Assembly (NCBI GenBank): GCA_938003555.1
Contig: CALKXN010000344.1
Span: 1-13,923, forward strand
Direction: 5' to 3'
Length of the DNA: 13,923 nt
DNA from: an uncultured Robiginitomaculum sp.
GTDB lineage: Bacteria > Pseudomonadota > Alphaproteobacteria > Caulobacterales > Maricaulaceae
Translations under genes and position numbers: made by a program
The notes under the pieces: model-generated
Databases searched by the model: none
The model's input: the letters and a program-made list of their open reading frames with translations, nothing else
Told to the model about the DNA's origin: nothing
Shown: positions 1-6,976 of the stretch, piece by piece
Layout of the letters: every line of letters starts with the position of its first letter
How positions within the stretch are numbered: position 1 is the stretch's first letter

Positions 1-442
1 TTGAAACAGGCGCGCCAATAGCGGTCGCCACATTCAGCCATATCGCTGCCGCCAAAAGCGCCGCCGTCATGGCCCACACAAAGCTTTGAACATCATCGCC
101 AAAATAGGCTGGGTCGATAATGCCCTTTTTAATCGTGGAGACCACATCTCCGCCCGCAATCAAGGCGCCGGAGGCTTCCATGATCACAGCAATCAGAATC
201 GCGCCGGTCATAGTAAGGGCTTTGGATCCCACGGCAGGGCCGACATTATTGGCGACATCATTGGCGCCAATATTCATCGCCATATAACCGCCAATGACAG
301 CTGCAAGGATGAGGAAGGTTGGATCGCCAACATCAGTCGCGATCTGTCCACGCACAAAGACGTAAATTAAAGCCAAGAAGACCAGCGCGCCGGCAAGGCG
401 CGCGAAATCCATAAGCCCAAAATTAATAACTCGATCTTTCAT
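1..442 (-). CDS. pit: Inorganic phosphate transporter, PiT family (partial, C-terminus cut by window edge)
   Basis: The first 147 residues of a low-affinity inorganic phosphate permease of the PiT/PHO-4 family, an inner-membrane symporter. The reading frame is open to base 1. A hydrophobic N-terminal helix (about residues 14-30) is followed by a second membrane segment containing the family hallmark GANDVANNVGPAVGSKALT (about 59-77). Further hydrophobic stretches follow at about 79-95 and 122-143. The sequence stops at GAPVS, just where PiT proteins continue into a conserved TTH segment, so the cut is due to the window and not to a broken gene. The ATG at 440-442 has an AGGGA Shine-Dalgarno sequence (bases 451-455, minus strand) 8 bases upstream. 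It is divergent from dnaK. The family assignment is firm; the exact symbol (pit or pitA) is by analogy. Confidence 0.9.
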   Translation of the reverse strand, partial: MKDRVINFGLMDFARLAGALVFLALIYVFVRGQIATDVGDPTFLILAAVIGGYMAMNIGANDVANNVGPAVGSKALTMTGAILIAVIMEASGALIAGGDVVSTIKKGIIDPAYFGDDVQSFVWAMTAALLAAAIWLNVATAIGAPVS

Positions 443-602
443 GTCGCGATTCCCTGTGCAGTCCTGTTGTCATAATACGTCCCGTCTTGTCTGTTTTCAG
501 GCCGTGCAAGACAAGTCGCCTTTGCGACCTATCCACACCTTATTACGATCATGGGGATAATTATGACATTCAGCCCCAATGCGTCATATATTGTGACTGA
601 GT

Positions 603-621
603 GGCCAAAGCGGCTTTGGCC
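603..621. repeat. Perfect inverted repeat, 8-bp arms with 3-base loop
   Basis: The arms GGCCAAAG (603-610) and CTTTGGCC (614-621) flank CGG. No run of T follows on either strand, so it is not a typical intrinsic terminator. It lies 54 bases upstream of the sigma-32-like -35 box of dnaK. It could be an operator or a transcript hairpin; its role is unknown. Confidence 0.55.
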
Positions 622-674
622 TTTCAATAACAGGGATAAACCACACAAAAAAGCCAAGTTTCTCATCTGATAAC

Positions 675-702
675 CTTGAAGGCCCAAATCTATCCCCCAT
701 AT
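675..702 (+). promoter_or_regulatory. Heat-shock (sigma-32/RpoH) promoter of dnaK
   Basis: CTTGAA (675-680) is followed after 14 bases by CCCCATAT (695-702). This matches the classical RpoH consensus of CTTGAA, a 13-17 base spacer, and CCCCATnT. The predicted transcript would start near 709, leaving a leader of about 80 bases before dnaK. No HrcA/CIRCE site is visible, so control by RpoH alone is the simplest reading. The motif is seen directly; activity is inferred. Confidence 0.8.
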
Positions 703-789
703 CGGGCTTAACGGGTGAAAAACCCTATATAAATAAGAATTTGAACAGTTTGGGCGCTTAAATGAGAGGCCCGCAAAAGGAGCAGTCAA

Positions 790-2685
790 ATGGCTAAAGT
801 TATTGGCATTGATTTAGGAACCACAAATTCCTGCGTCGCCGTTATGGACGGTGACAAACCCCGCGTAATTGAAAACGCAGAAGGACAGCGCACAACGCCG
901 TCCGTTATCGCGATTGCCGAAGATGGCGAGCGCTTGGTTGGGCAACCGGCCCGCCGTCAAGCGGTCACAAACCCAGAACATACCTATTTCGCGGTGAAGC
1001 GTTTGATCGGCCGCGCCTTCACAGACCCGGCTGTCAAAAAAGACGCCAAAATGGTTCCGTATAAAATTGTCAAAGGCAAAGGCGGTGACGCTTATGTTCA
1101 AGGCCGTGATAAAGTTATGTCACCGGCTGAAATCTCTGCGATCACATTGCAGAAGATGAAAGAGACTGCCGAAGCCTATTTGGGCGAGGCAGTGACACAG
1201 GCTGTGATCACGGTTCCGGCCTACTTTAATGACGCCCAGCGCCAGGCCACAAAAGACGCTGGTAAAATTGCCGGCCTTGAAGTTCTACGGATCATCAACG
1301 AGCCAACCGCTGCGGCGCTGGCTTATGGTATGAATAAAGAAGACGGCAAAACGATTGCGGTCTACGATTTGGGCGGTGGTACATTTGATGTGTCCATCCT
1401 TGAAATCGGCGACGGCGTCTTTGAAGTCAAAGCCACAAATGGTGACACATTCCTAGGTGGTGAAGATTTCGACATGCACATTGTTGAATATCTTGCAGCT
1501 GAGTTCAAAAAAGATACAGGCATTGACCTGAAAGCAGACAAGCTTGCGCTTCAACGTCTTCGCGAAGAAGCCGAGAAAGCCAAAAAAGAACTGTCTTCTG
1601 CCAATTCATATGAAATCAACTTGCCCTTCATCTCTATGGACGCAAGCGGACCGAAACATTTGAACATGAAGATGACCCGCGCCAAGCTGGAAAGTCTTGT
1701 TGATGATCTGATTAAGCGTACAATCGCGCCATGTAAGAAAGCGCTCGCCGATGCTGGCCTCAAAGCCACAGACATTGACGAAGTTGTTTTGGTTGGCGGT
1801 ATGACCCGCATGCCGAAAGTCCAAGAAGCCGTGACAAAATTCTTCGGGAAAGAGCCCCATAAAGGCGTGAACCCGGACGAAGTTGTCGCCATGGGCGCAG
1901 CGATCCAAGCCGGCGTTTTGCAGGGCGACGTTAAAGACGTTCTTCTACTCGACGTTACGCCGCTCTCACTCGGTATTGAAACCGAAGGCGGCATCTTTAC
2001 GCGCATGATTGATCGCAATACGACAATCCCGACCAAGAAGTCTCAAGTCTATTCTACGGCGGCGGATAACCAATCTGCTGTAACCATCCGCGTTAGCCAA
2101 GGCGAACGTGAAAGGGCTGCGGATAATAAGCTGCTCGGTCAATTTGATCTGGTCGGCATTCCGCCCGCGCCGCGCGGCATGCCGCAAATCGAAGTCACAT
2201 TCGATATCGACGCCAACGGCATCGTGAACGTATCCGCCAAGGATAATGCAACCGGCAAAGAACAAGCCATTCGCATTCAAGCCTCCGGTGGTCTGTCTGA
2301 TAATGACATCGACGCGATGATCAAAGATGCCGAAGCCAATGCCGAGGACGATAAGAAACGCCGCGATTTAGTCGAAGCCAAGAACCAAGCCGAAGGCTTG
2401 TCTCATAAGGCTGAGAAAGATCTTGAAGAGCACGGCGAAAGCATCTCTGAGGATGATCGCGAAGCGATCAGAACAGCCATCACCGAAGCCCGCGAAGCGG
2501 CCGAGGGCGATGACACCGAAGAGATCAATGCCAAAGTTCAGGCGCTGACAGCGGCGGTCATGAAAATGGGCGAAGCGATCTATGCTGGCGGTCAAAACGA
2601 AGAGCGCCCGGCCACGGAGTCCAGCGATGATGACGACGATGTCGTCGACGCTGAGTTCGAAGATGTTGACGACGACAAGTCGTAA
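790..2685 (+). CDS. dnaK: Molecular chaperone DnaK (Hsp70)
   Basis: ATP-dependent cytoplasmic Hsp70 that binds exposed hydrophobic segments of unfolded proteins, working with DnaJ and GrpE. At 631 residues it is normal full length. The nucleotide-binding domain occupies about residues 1-380, with the phosphate-1 loop [10 protein letters not shown] (5-14), the phosphate-2 motif [12 protein letters not shown] (191-202) and the signature [12 protein letters not shown] (333-344). The interdomain linker DVLLLDV is at 383-389. The substrate-binding beta domain and helical lid follow, ending in a highly acidic tail ([14 protein letters not shown] region) typical of proteobacterial DnaK. The ATG has an AAGGAG Shine-Dalgarno sequence 7 bases upstream. 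It is preceded by a sigma-32 promoter and followed by an attenuator-like hairpin before dnaJ. grpE and hrcA are not in the window. Confidence 0.99.
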   Translation: MAKVIGIDLGTTNSCVAVMDGDKPRVIENAEGQRTTPSVIAIAEDGERLVGQPARRQAVTNPEHTYFAVKRLIGRAFTDPAVKKDAKMVPYKIVKGKGGDAYVQGRDKVMSPAEISAITLQKMKETAEAYLGEAVTQAVITVPAYFNDAQRQATKDAGKIAGLEVLRIINEPTAAALAYGMNKEDGKTIAVYDLGGGTFDVSILEIGDGVFEVKATNGDTFLGGEDFDMHIVEYLAAEFKKDTGIDLKADKLALQRLREEAEKAKKELSSANSYEINLPFISMDASGPKHLNMKMTRAKLESLVDDLIKRTIAPCKKALADAGLKATDIDEVVLVGGMTRMPKVQEAVTKFFGKEPHKGVNPDEVVAMGAAIQAGVLQGDVKDVLLLDVTPLSLGIETEGGIFTRMIDRNTTIPTKKSQVYSTAADNQSAVTIRVSQGERERAADNKLLGQFDLVGIPPAPRGMPQIEVTFDIDANGIVNVSAKDNATGKEQAIRIQASGGLSDNDIDAMIKDAEANAEDDKKRRDLVEAKNQAEGLSHKAEKDLEEHGESISEDDREAIRTAITEAREAAEGDDTEEINAKVQALTAAVMKMGEAIYAGGQNEERPATESSDDDDDVVDAEFEDVDDDKS

Positions 2686-2712
2686 ACTCTGGGTCAATTA
2701 AAATATAAAATG

Positions 2713-2738
2713 CCCGGCCCCTGCGCCGGGTGTTTTTT
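2713..2738 (+). terminator. Terminator-like attenuator between dnaK and dnaJ
   Basis: A 6-bp GC stem, CCCGGC (2713-2718) and GCCGGG (2725-2730), has a 6-base loop and is followed by TG and six T (2733-2738). This is a canonical intrinsic terminator form. It sits between two genes expected to be co-transcribed, with no clear separate promoter for dnaJ. It probably lowers dnaJ expression relative to dnaK by partial termination. The dnaJ ribosome binding site AGGGGA begins immediately after the T-run. Confidence 0.8.
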
Positions 2739-2749
2739 AGGGGACAGAC

Positions 2750-3901
2750 ATGGCCAAGCGCGATTATTATGAAATCCTCGGCGTTGCAAAAGACGCTGAT
2801 GCCAAAACGCTAAAAAGTGCATTCCGGCGCAAAGCTATGGAATGCCATCCGGATCGTCACCCCGACGACCCCACAGCCGAGCCTCGGTTTAAAGAACTCA
2901 ACGAGGCTTATGGCATACTTTCTGATGAGCAAAAACGCGCGGCCTATGACCGTATGGGTCACGCCGCATTTGAAGGCGGACGCGGCGGCGGCGGCGCAGG
3001 CGGCTTCCATGACTTTGGCGATATTTTCAGCCAAATCTTTGGCGGCGCAGGCGGCGCGAGCGGCGGGTTCTCTGATATGTTTGGCGGCGGCGGACGCGGG
3101 CAGCGCCAAGCGCGCGGCAGCGATCTACGCTACGAAGTTGAAATTGATATGGCCGAAGCCTTTGCAGGTAAAGAGCTCGACATCTCTATCCCTGTCAAAG
3201 AAGCCTGCAATAGCTGCGAAGGCAGCGGCGCGGCCGAAGGCGCGCAAGTTGAAAGCTGCGGAACCTGCGGCGGCATTGGCCGCGTGCGGATGCAGCAGGG
3301 GTTTTTCCAAATGGAGCGCCCCTGCCCCAAATGCGGCGGTCAAGGCGAATATGTTACTGATCCGTGCCGCACATGTGACGGCACAGGCCAAGAACGCGTC
3401 AATCGTGACCTGACCGTCTCTGTCCCGGCCGGCGTCGAAGATGGTACGCGCATCCGCCTCACCGGCGAAGGCGACTCTGCGCCCAAAGGCCAAGGCGCGC
3501 GCGGCGATCTCTATCTCTTCGTCTCTGTCCTGCCCCATGAAATTTTTGAGCGCGAAGGCCCGAACTTGTTCTGCCGCGCGCCCGTCCCGATGACGACAGC
3601 GGCCCTAGGCGGGGAAATTGAAATCCCGACCATTGATGGCGGCCGCGCCAAAGTCAAAATTCCGGCGGGTAGCCAGCCCGGACGCCGCATGCGCCTACGC
3701 GGCAAAGGCATGAGCGTGCTGCGCAGTCAAAATCGCGGCGATATGTATGTCGAGCTCGGCGTCGAAACACCGTCTAAACTCAACGCGAAACAGAAAAAAC
3801 TCCTCGAAGACTTCGCCGCAGAATCCGGCCACGATGTCAGTCCTGAGCACACAGGGTTTCTGGATAAAGCAAAGCGTTTCTGGGATGAATTGACGGATTA
3901 G
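2750..3901 (+). CDS. dnaJ: Chaperone DnaJ (Hsp40 co-chaperone)
   Basis: Type I Hsp40 of 383 residues that delivers unfolded clients to DnaK and stimulates its ATPase. The J domain (about 4-70) contains the essential HPD tripeptide at 33-35. It is followed by a Gly/Phe-rich region (about 77-122) with many GGG and GGF runs. The zinc-binding domain (about 153-213) has all four CxxCxGxG motifs: CNSCEGSG, CGTCGGIG, CPKCGGQG and CRTCDGTG. The C-terminal peptide-binding domains follow, with typical motifs such as PAGVEDGTRIRLTGEG. The ATG at 2750 has AGGGGA (2739-2744) 5 bases upstream. It is second in the dnaK operon behind an attenuator. No strong terminator follows; a weak TTAGTG/CACTAA hairpin (3898-3919) lies at its stop codon. 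Confidence 0.99.
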   Translation: MAKRDYYEILGVAKDADAKTLKSAFRRKAMECHPDRHPDDPTAEPRFKELNEAYGILSDEQKRAAYDRMGHAAFEGGRGGGGAGGFHDFGDIFSQIFGGAGGASGGFSDMFGGGGRGQRQARGSDLRYEVEIDMAEAFAGKELDISIPVKEACNSCEGSGAAEGAQVESCGTCGGIGRVRMQQGFFQMERPCPKCGGQGEYVTDPCRTCDGTGQERVNRDLTVSVPAGVEDGTRIRLTGEGDSAPKGQGARGDLYLFVSVLPHEIFEREGPNLFCRAPVPMTTAALGGEIEIPTIDGGRAKVKIPAGSQPGRRMRLRGKGMSVLRSQNRGDMYVELGVETPSKLNAKQKKLLEDFAAESGHDVSPEHTGFLDKAKRFWDELTD

Positions 3902-3965
3902 TGTGAATGCCCCCACTAACTTTCTCTAATTATCGTACCCAAATATAACAATGATATTTCGTTAT

Positions 3966-4002
3966 GTTTAGAGCGTGCGTTTAGAGCGTGCGTTTAGAGC
4001 GT
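3966..4002. repeat. Tandem 13-bp direct repeats (2 full copies plus 11 bases) upstream of the Fic module
   Basis: GTTTAGAGCGTGC occurs at 3966-3978 and 3979-3991, and its first 11 bases recur at 3992-4002. The copies are identical and contiguous. The hexamer TACAAT (4007-4012), close to a -10 box, begins 4 bases after the last copy. The repeats therefore fall where a -35 element or operator would be. They could be regulator binding sites or a simple recent duplication. Confidence 0.85.
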
Positions 4003-4006
4003 ATTT

Positions 4007-4060
4007 TACAATGCGTCGAGTCTTGCAAGTTATTTAGCGATGTCTTATGTGCATAATGCA
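4007..4060 (+). promoter_or_regulatory. Candidate promoter/operator region of the Fic module
   Basis: Two weak promoter readings exist. TACAAT (4007-4012) could be a -10 box directly after the tandem repeats, with no clear -35. Alternatively, TTGCAA (4023-4028) with TATGTG (4046-4051) at 17-base spacing could serve. A perfect palindrome TGCAT-A-ATGCA (4050-4060) lies 21 bases before the ATG of the small ORF and could be an operator. None of these is decisive. Confidence 0.3.
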
Positions 4061-4081
4061 ACACGTTAGGTAAGGACGTAC

Positions 4082-4252
4082 ATGAGCGCCGCAACGACAC
4101 AGCACTTGGAAGCTTTGATTTCTGAAAAACGGTCTCACAAGATGACCGCTAAGGAATATGAAGCACAATTTGTGAATTTTGTTATTGGGAATGCGCCGGA
4201 AGGCCATAACACTGATCGCAAGACTGTTTTGAAAGCAATAAAGGGGCTCTAA
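4082..4252 (+). CDS. Small protein of unknown function upstream of Fic (56 residues); candidate Fic partner
   Basis: A 56-residue ORF beginning MSAATTQHLEALISEKRSHK and ending KAIKGL. Its ATG (4082-4084) has a good Shine-Dalgarno sequence, AAGGA (4072-4076), 5 bases upstream. It lies immediately upstream of the Fic gene on the same strand, where small antitoxins of Fic toxins (VbhA, FicA/YhfG type) are often encoded. However, the [ST]xxxE[GN] inhibitory motif of known Fic antitoxins is not present. The nearest strings are TQHLEA and GNAPEG, neither of which fits. The protein is charged, probably helical and cytoplasmic, with no signal peptide. I do not recognise the family. The antitoxin role is inferred only from position and size. 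Confidence 0.6.
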   Translation: MSAATTQHLEALISEKRSHKMTAKEYEAQFVNFVIGNAPEGHNTDRKTVLKAIKGL

Positions 4253-4253
4253 A

Positions 4254-4862
4254 ACGTCTGCAATTTTTTCAGAACGGCTTAAAGCTGCTAACGATAAAAT
4301 GGTTGATCAAAACCTTTATCGTCAAATTCACTACCTTAAAGACCTCGTCGAACTGACCCACTTACATGTGCCGAGCATCAAGCTTCGCGGAGATATCATT
4401 CGCGGCTTAAACTACCATGCTGTTATCCATTTAACGGATAATCCGGGTCTATATAGAAAAGAACCAGTGTCCATTACTGCTTCGTCTCACCAACCTCCAG
4501 ACCATGAGGATGTTGAGGAGCATGTCCTAACCCTCATTTCTGATATTAATAAAATTTGGACGACGCACACAATGATCGAAATTGCGGCTTATGCATTGTG
4601 GAGGCTTTGCTGGATACACCCGTTCGAAGAAGGAAATGGCCGAACAGCGCGCGCATTAGCATATTATATTATTTGCAGAAAATCTGGCTATTGGCTTCCC
4701 GGTAATAAAATACTCCCCTTTGCACTCAAAGAGAACCATTCCCGCACATATTATGAAGCCTTGAGCCATGCGGACAAATCTAATTTGAATACACCCGAAG
4801 CGTCGAAAACGTTGTCCGTTCTCATTGAAGCAGCATTAATCACTCAGCTTGAATCCGCTTAA
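4254..4862 (+). CDS. Fic-domain protein, probable AMP-transferase (start uncertain: ACG 4254 or ATG 4299)
   Basis: Fic proteins usually transfer AMP or another nucleotide-derived group from ATP or a related donor to a target hydroxyl. The full active-site motif is present as HPFEEGNGRTAR, with the catalytic His at residue 107 counted from ATG 4299. The segment PGLYRKEPVSI followed by HQPP (about 49-70) resembles the flap region of this Fic subfamily. From ATG 4299 the product has 187 residues, but that ATG has only a weak ribosome binding site. The same frame stays open upstream to 4242 and encodes a plausible helix (FSERLKAANDK). An ACG at 4254-4256 lies 7 bases after AAGGGG and just past the small ORF's stop, which would give 202 residues. 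No [ST]xxxE[GN] self-inhibitory motif was found in the protein or its extension. The product is cytoplasmic. Confidence 0.85.
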   Translation, partial: TSAIFSERLKAANDKMVDQNLYRQIHYLKDLVELTHLHVPSIKLRGDIIRGLNYHAVIHLTDNPGLYRKEPVSITASSHQPPDHEDVEEHVLTLISDINKIWTTHTMIEIAAYALWRLCWIHPFEEGNGRTARALAYYIICRKSGYWLPGNKILPFALKENHSRTYYEALSHADKSNLNTPEASKTLSVLIEAALITQLESA

Positions 4863-4866
4863 GGAG

Positions 4867-5271
4867 CTACTCTCCCTCGCCGCGTCCCAAATCCCGTTTT
4901 ACACTTGGCTGCGACAGTAGCGCGTTCATCTCGGAGGCTGTGTCAAATGTTGTATCGGCGAGGAACTGCAGGCGCGGCGTGAATTTTGTTTCCATTTCGC
5001 GGCCAAGACGTCCGCGCAAAAATGATGAGCTGCGTTTTAAGGCTTTGATCACTTCGTCCATATCTACGCCCGACGTTCCCATAAGCGGCGCGCAATAGAC
5101 GCTGGCATGTTTAAGATCCGGTGATGTGCGCACTTCGGTGATCGTAATCGACACGCCTTGCAATGCAGGGTCGCGCATTGAGGCGCTGGCCAGAATATCG
5201 ACCAGAGCACGGCGCACAAGTTCACCTGCGCGCAATTGACGTTGTGACGGGCCTTTGGCTTTTGTCGGCAT
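4867..5271 (-). CDS. rbfA: Ribosome-binding factor A
   Basis: A 134-residue KH-like-fold protein that binds the 30S subunit and helps mature the 5' end of 16S rRNA, important in cold adaptation. The family pattern is clear: an N-terminal SQRQLRAGELVRRALVDIL helix, then GVSITITEVRTSPDLKHASVY with the conserved D-L-K/R-x-A-x-V-Y strand, and a C-terminal LRGRLGREMETKFTPRLQF segment. The ATG (5269-5271) has an AAAGGA-type Shine-Dalgarno sequence. It is convergent with fic with only 4 bases between the stop codons and no terminator, and divergent from the acyl-CoA dehydrogenase. In many proteobacteria rbfA follows infB and precedes truB; here it stands alone. Confidence 0.95.
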   Translation of the reverse strand: MPTKAKGPSQRQLRAGELVRRALVDILASASMRDPALQGVSITITEVRTSPDLKHASVYCAPLMGTSGVDMDEVIKALKRSSSFLRGRLGREMETKFTPRLQFLADTTFDTASEMNALLSQPSVKRDLGRGEGE

Positions 5272-5380
5272 AATTTATCCTTTAAGTTAGGCGGGACATA
5301 GGCGCGCAGAGCAGATAAAGCAAGATTTTGCCCCTGCGCTTCAGCTATGAAATACACAGGACATAGAAACGGGAACCGCC

Positions 5381-6550
5381 ATGACGACTTCATATCCGAC
5401 ACTGAAATACGGCCATAGCGAAGAGATCGATATGATCCGCGAAACCGTTGCTGCATTTGCGCGCGATCATATCGCGCCCATTGCCCATGATGTTGACCGC
5501 GAAAATGAATTTCCGCGCCATCTCTGGCCGTTAATGGGCGAACTTGGATTGCATGGCCTGACTGTGGATGAAGAAGATGGCGGCAGCGGCCTGGGTTATC
5601 TGGCACACACAATTGCCATCGAAGAAGTCAGCCGCGCAAGCGCCTCTATTGGGCTGTCTTATGGCGCGCATAGTAATCTCTGTATTAACCAACTGCGCCG
5701 TTGGGGCAGTAAGGCGCAAAAGGCCGCCCACCTTCCCGGCCTTGTTGATGGATCAAAACTGGGCAGCCTTGCCATGAGCGAACCCGGAGCGGGCAGTGAT
5801 GTCGTGTCTATGCGCCTGCGTGCTGAAGGCGTTCAGGGCGGATATGTTCTCAATGGAAATAAGATGTGGATCACAAATGCCCCAACGGCGGATGTCCTGC
5901 TCGTCTATGCAAAAACCGATATGGACGCGGGTAGCCGCGGGATTAGCGCCTTTTTAATCACGCCGGATATGAAAGGCTTTAGCACAGCCCAGAAGCTCGA
6001 TAAATTAGGCATGCGCGGCAGCGATACGTGCGAACTGGTTTTTGAGGACTGCGAAGTTCCCGAAGAGAATATGGTCGGCAAGCCCGGCCAAGGTGTTGAA
6101 ATTTTAATGAGCGGCCTTGATTACGAACGCGTAGTGCTCTCCGGCGTATCGCTGGGTATTATGCAAGCCTGCCTTGATGTCGTCCTACCCTATATTCATG
6201 AACGCAAACAATTTGGCAAAGCCATTGGCGAGTTCCAACTGATGCAAGGCAAGCTCGCGGATATGTATGTCAGCCTCTCAACGGCGCGCGCCTATAGCTA
6301 CGCGGTTGCCGCCGCTTGTGATCGCGGCGAGACCACACGTAAAGACGCAGCGGGATGCATTCTCTATGCCGCCGAGAAAGCGACGCAAATGGCCAGTGAC
6401 GCCATCCAAATGCTAGGCGGGAATGGATATATCAATGACTACCCAACAGGTCGTCTCTGGCGTGACGCCAAGCTGATGGAGATCGGCGCAGGCACGTCAG
6501 AAATCCGCCGCTGGCTCATCGGCCGAGAGCTCTTTGGCGAGACCACATAA
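5381..6550 (+). CDS. ivd: Acyl-CoA dehydrogenase, most likely isovaleryl-CoA dehydrogenase
   Basis: A 389-residue FAD flavoenzyme of the acyl-CoA dehydrogenase family. As isovaleryl-CoA dehydrogenase it would oxidise isovaleryl-CoA to 3-methylcrotonyl-CoA in leucine breakdown, passing electrons to ETF. Features are an N-terminal helical domain, the flavin-contact motif [11 protein letters not shown] (about 131-141) and WITNAP (about 165-170), and the C-terminal motif [33 protein letters not shown] and [11 protein letters not shown] are characteristic of the isovaleryl subgroup. In that subgroup the catalytic Glu lies in the LD-x-ER context, here Glu249. The usual medium-chain catalytic position near GTSEI is Gly here ([11 protein letters not shown]), which supports the call. 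Other leucine-pathway genes (methylcrotonyl-CoA carboxylase, liu genes) are not adjacent. The ribosome binding site is weak (GGGAA). Confidence 0.9.
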   Translation: MTTSYPTLKYGHSEEIDMIRETVAAFARDHIAPIAHDVDRENEFPRHLWPLMGELGLHGLTVDEEDGGSGLGYLAHTIAIEEVSRASASIGLSYGAHSNLCINQLRRWGSKAQKAAHLPGLVDGSKLGSLAMSEPGAGSDVVSMRLRAEGVQGGYVLNGNKMWITNAPTADVLLVYAKTDMDAGSRGISAFLITPDMKGFSTAQKLDKLGMRGSDTCELVFEDCEVPEENMVGKPGQGVEILMSGLDYERVVLSGVSLGIMQACLDVVLPYIHERKQFGKAIGEFQLMQGKLADMYVSLSTARAYSYAVAAACDRGETTRKDAAGCILYAAEKATQMASDAIQMLGGNGYINDYPTGRLWRDAKLMEIGAGTSEIRRWLIGRELFGETT

Positions 6551-6976
6551 CTGCGGAAATGACCACAGCGCCGCGCTGTACTGAGATGACGCCGCATTCG
6601 TTTCCAAAATGACAGGCCCTGCAAAATATTTCATTTCAGGAAAGCTGCTTTATCACCGCGTAAGAGAACACAGTGTCAGCTTGAATAGAAAACTCAGTAA
6701 ATGCACAACACAGATTCCACAAAATTGATAATGTGTTCTTGCTAGCACTGACAGTGTTTTCGTGCGGAAATGACTGATTTTGTTCAGTCTACTTTGGCGG
6801 CGAAGGGGGCCTTAAGTGAGAGGTTTAAACCGCCGAAGTATGGCCGCTCGTGAATTTCTGGAAGTCTATCAAAAGGACATTAAATTATTTGATTGATGGA
6901 CAACAGTTAAACCATGAATTTTTCAAATAACAGATTAGCCTTATAATTAACAAAATAACATCTAAATGTTGCCCTT
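6551..6976. other. Intergenic region of 426 bases, AT-rich, no convincing gene
   Basis: No gene is supported. It holds a 6-bp hairpin (ACAGCG/CGCTGT, 6565-6579) after ivd without a T-run, and a 12-bp direct repeat TGCGGAAATGAC (6552-6563 and 6763-6774). It also has a small palindrome CACTG-A-CAGTG (6746-6756) and the self-complementary GGTTTAAACC (6822-6831). A TATAAT box (6942-6947) precedes the ankyrin-protein gene. The composition shifts toward AT from about 6640 onward. Confidence 0.6.
6942..6947 (+). promoter_or_regulatory. Candidate -10 box (TATAAT) of the ankyrin-protein gene
   Basis: A perfect TATAAT lies 30 bases before the first possible start of the following gene. The sequence at the expected -35 position (about 6919-6924, TTTTTC) is poor. 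The surrounding DNA is very AT-rich, so chance occurrence is possible. Confidence 0.35.

Larger units (their letters stand above)
443..789. other. Divergent pit/dnaK intergenic region (347 bases)
   Basis: No gene is seen here. It holds the dnaK heat-shock promoter (675-702) and the dnaK ribosome binding site AAGGAG (777-782). It also has a perfect 8-bp inverted repeat around CGG at 603-621, a small hairpin with GTCGC/GCGAC arms at 515-528, and a CTTGTC/GACAAG pair (486-491 and 510-515) upstream of pit. No CIRCE (HrcA) operator is present. No convincing -35/-10 pair was found for pit. Confidence 0.7.

Noticed and set aside
443..789. CIRCE/HrcA operator or CtrA box upstream of dnaK
   Set aside because: No TTAGCACTC/GAGTGCTAA pair and no TTAA-N7-TTAA pair was found by eye.
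1551..2036. 161-residue minus-strand open frame inside dnaK
   Set aside because: It lies fully antisense to dnaK with no recognisable motif or start signal.
2817..3413. 198-residue open frame overlapping dnaJ on the plus strand
   Set aside because: It is an alternative frame of dnaJ with low-complexity Ala-rich translation and no ribosome binding site; dnaJ has all its family motifs.
3966..4002. CRISPR array
   Set aside because: The 13-bp units are directly contiguous with no spacers and are too short and few.
4082..4252. VbhA/YhfG-type Fic antitoxin assignment for the small ORF
   Set aside because: The [ST]xxxE[GN] motif is absent, so the family name is not given; only position and size support a partner role.
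4238..4260. prfB-like programmed +1 frameshift joining the 56-residue ORF to fic (AAGGGG CTC TAA A)
   Set aside because: The shift is in the right direction, but the Shine-Dalgarno-like run directly abuts CTC and the CUC to UCU slip would be poorly paired. Two separate genes with a start near 4254 or 4299 is simpler.
5064..5612. 182-residue minus-strand open frame across rbfA and the start of ivd
   Set aside because: It overlaps two well-supported genes in other frames and shows no family motif; it reflects codon bias shadows.
6840..6896. 18-residue ORF (MAAREFLEVYQKDIKLFD), possible tail of a lost gene
   Set aside because: It is too short, has no ribosome binding site, and the frame is closed by a stop just upstream; no family can be named.
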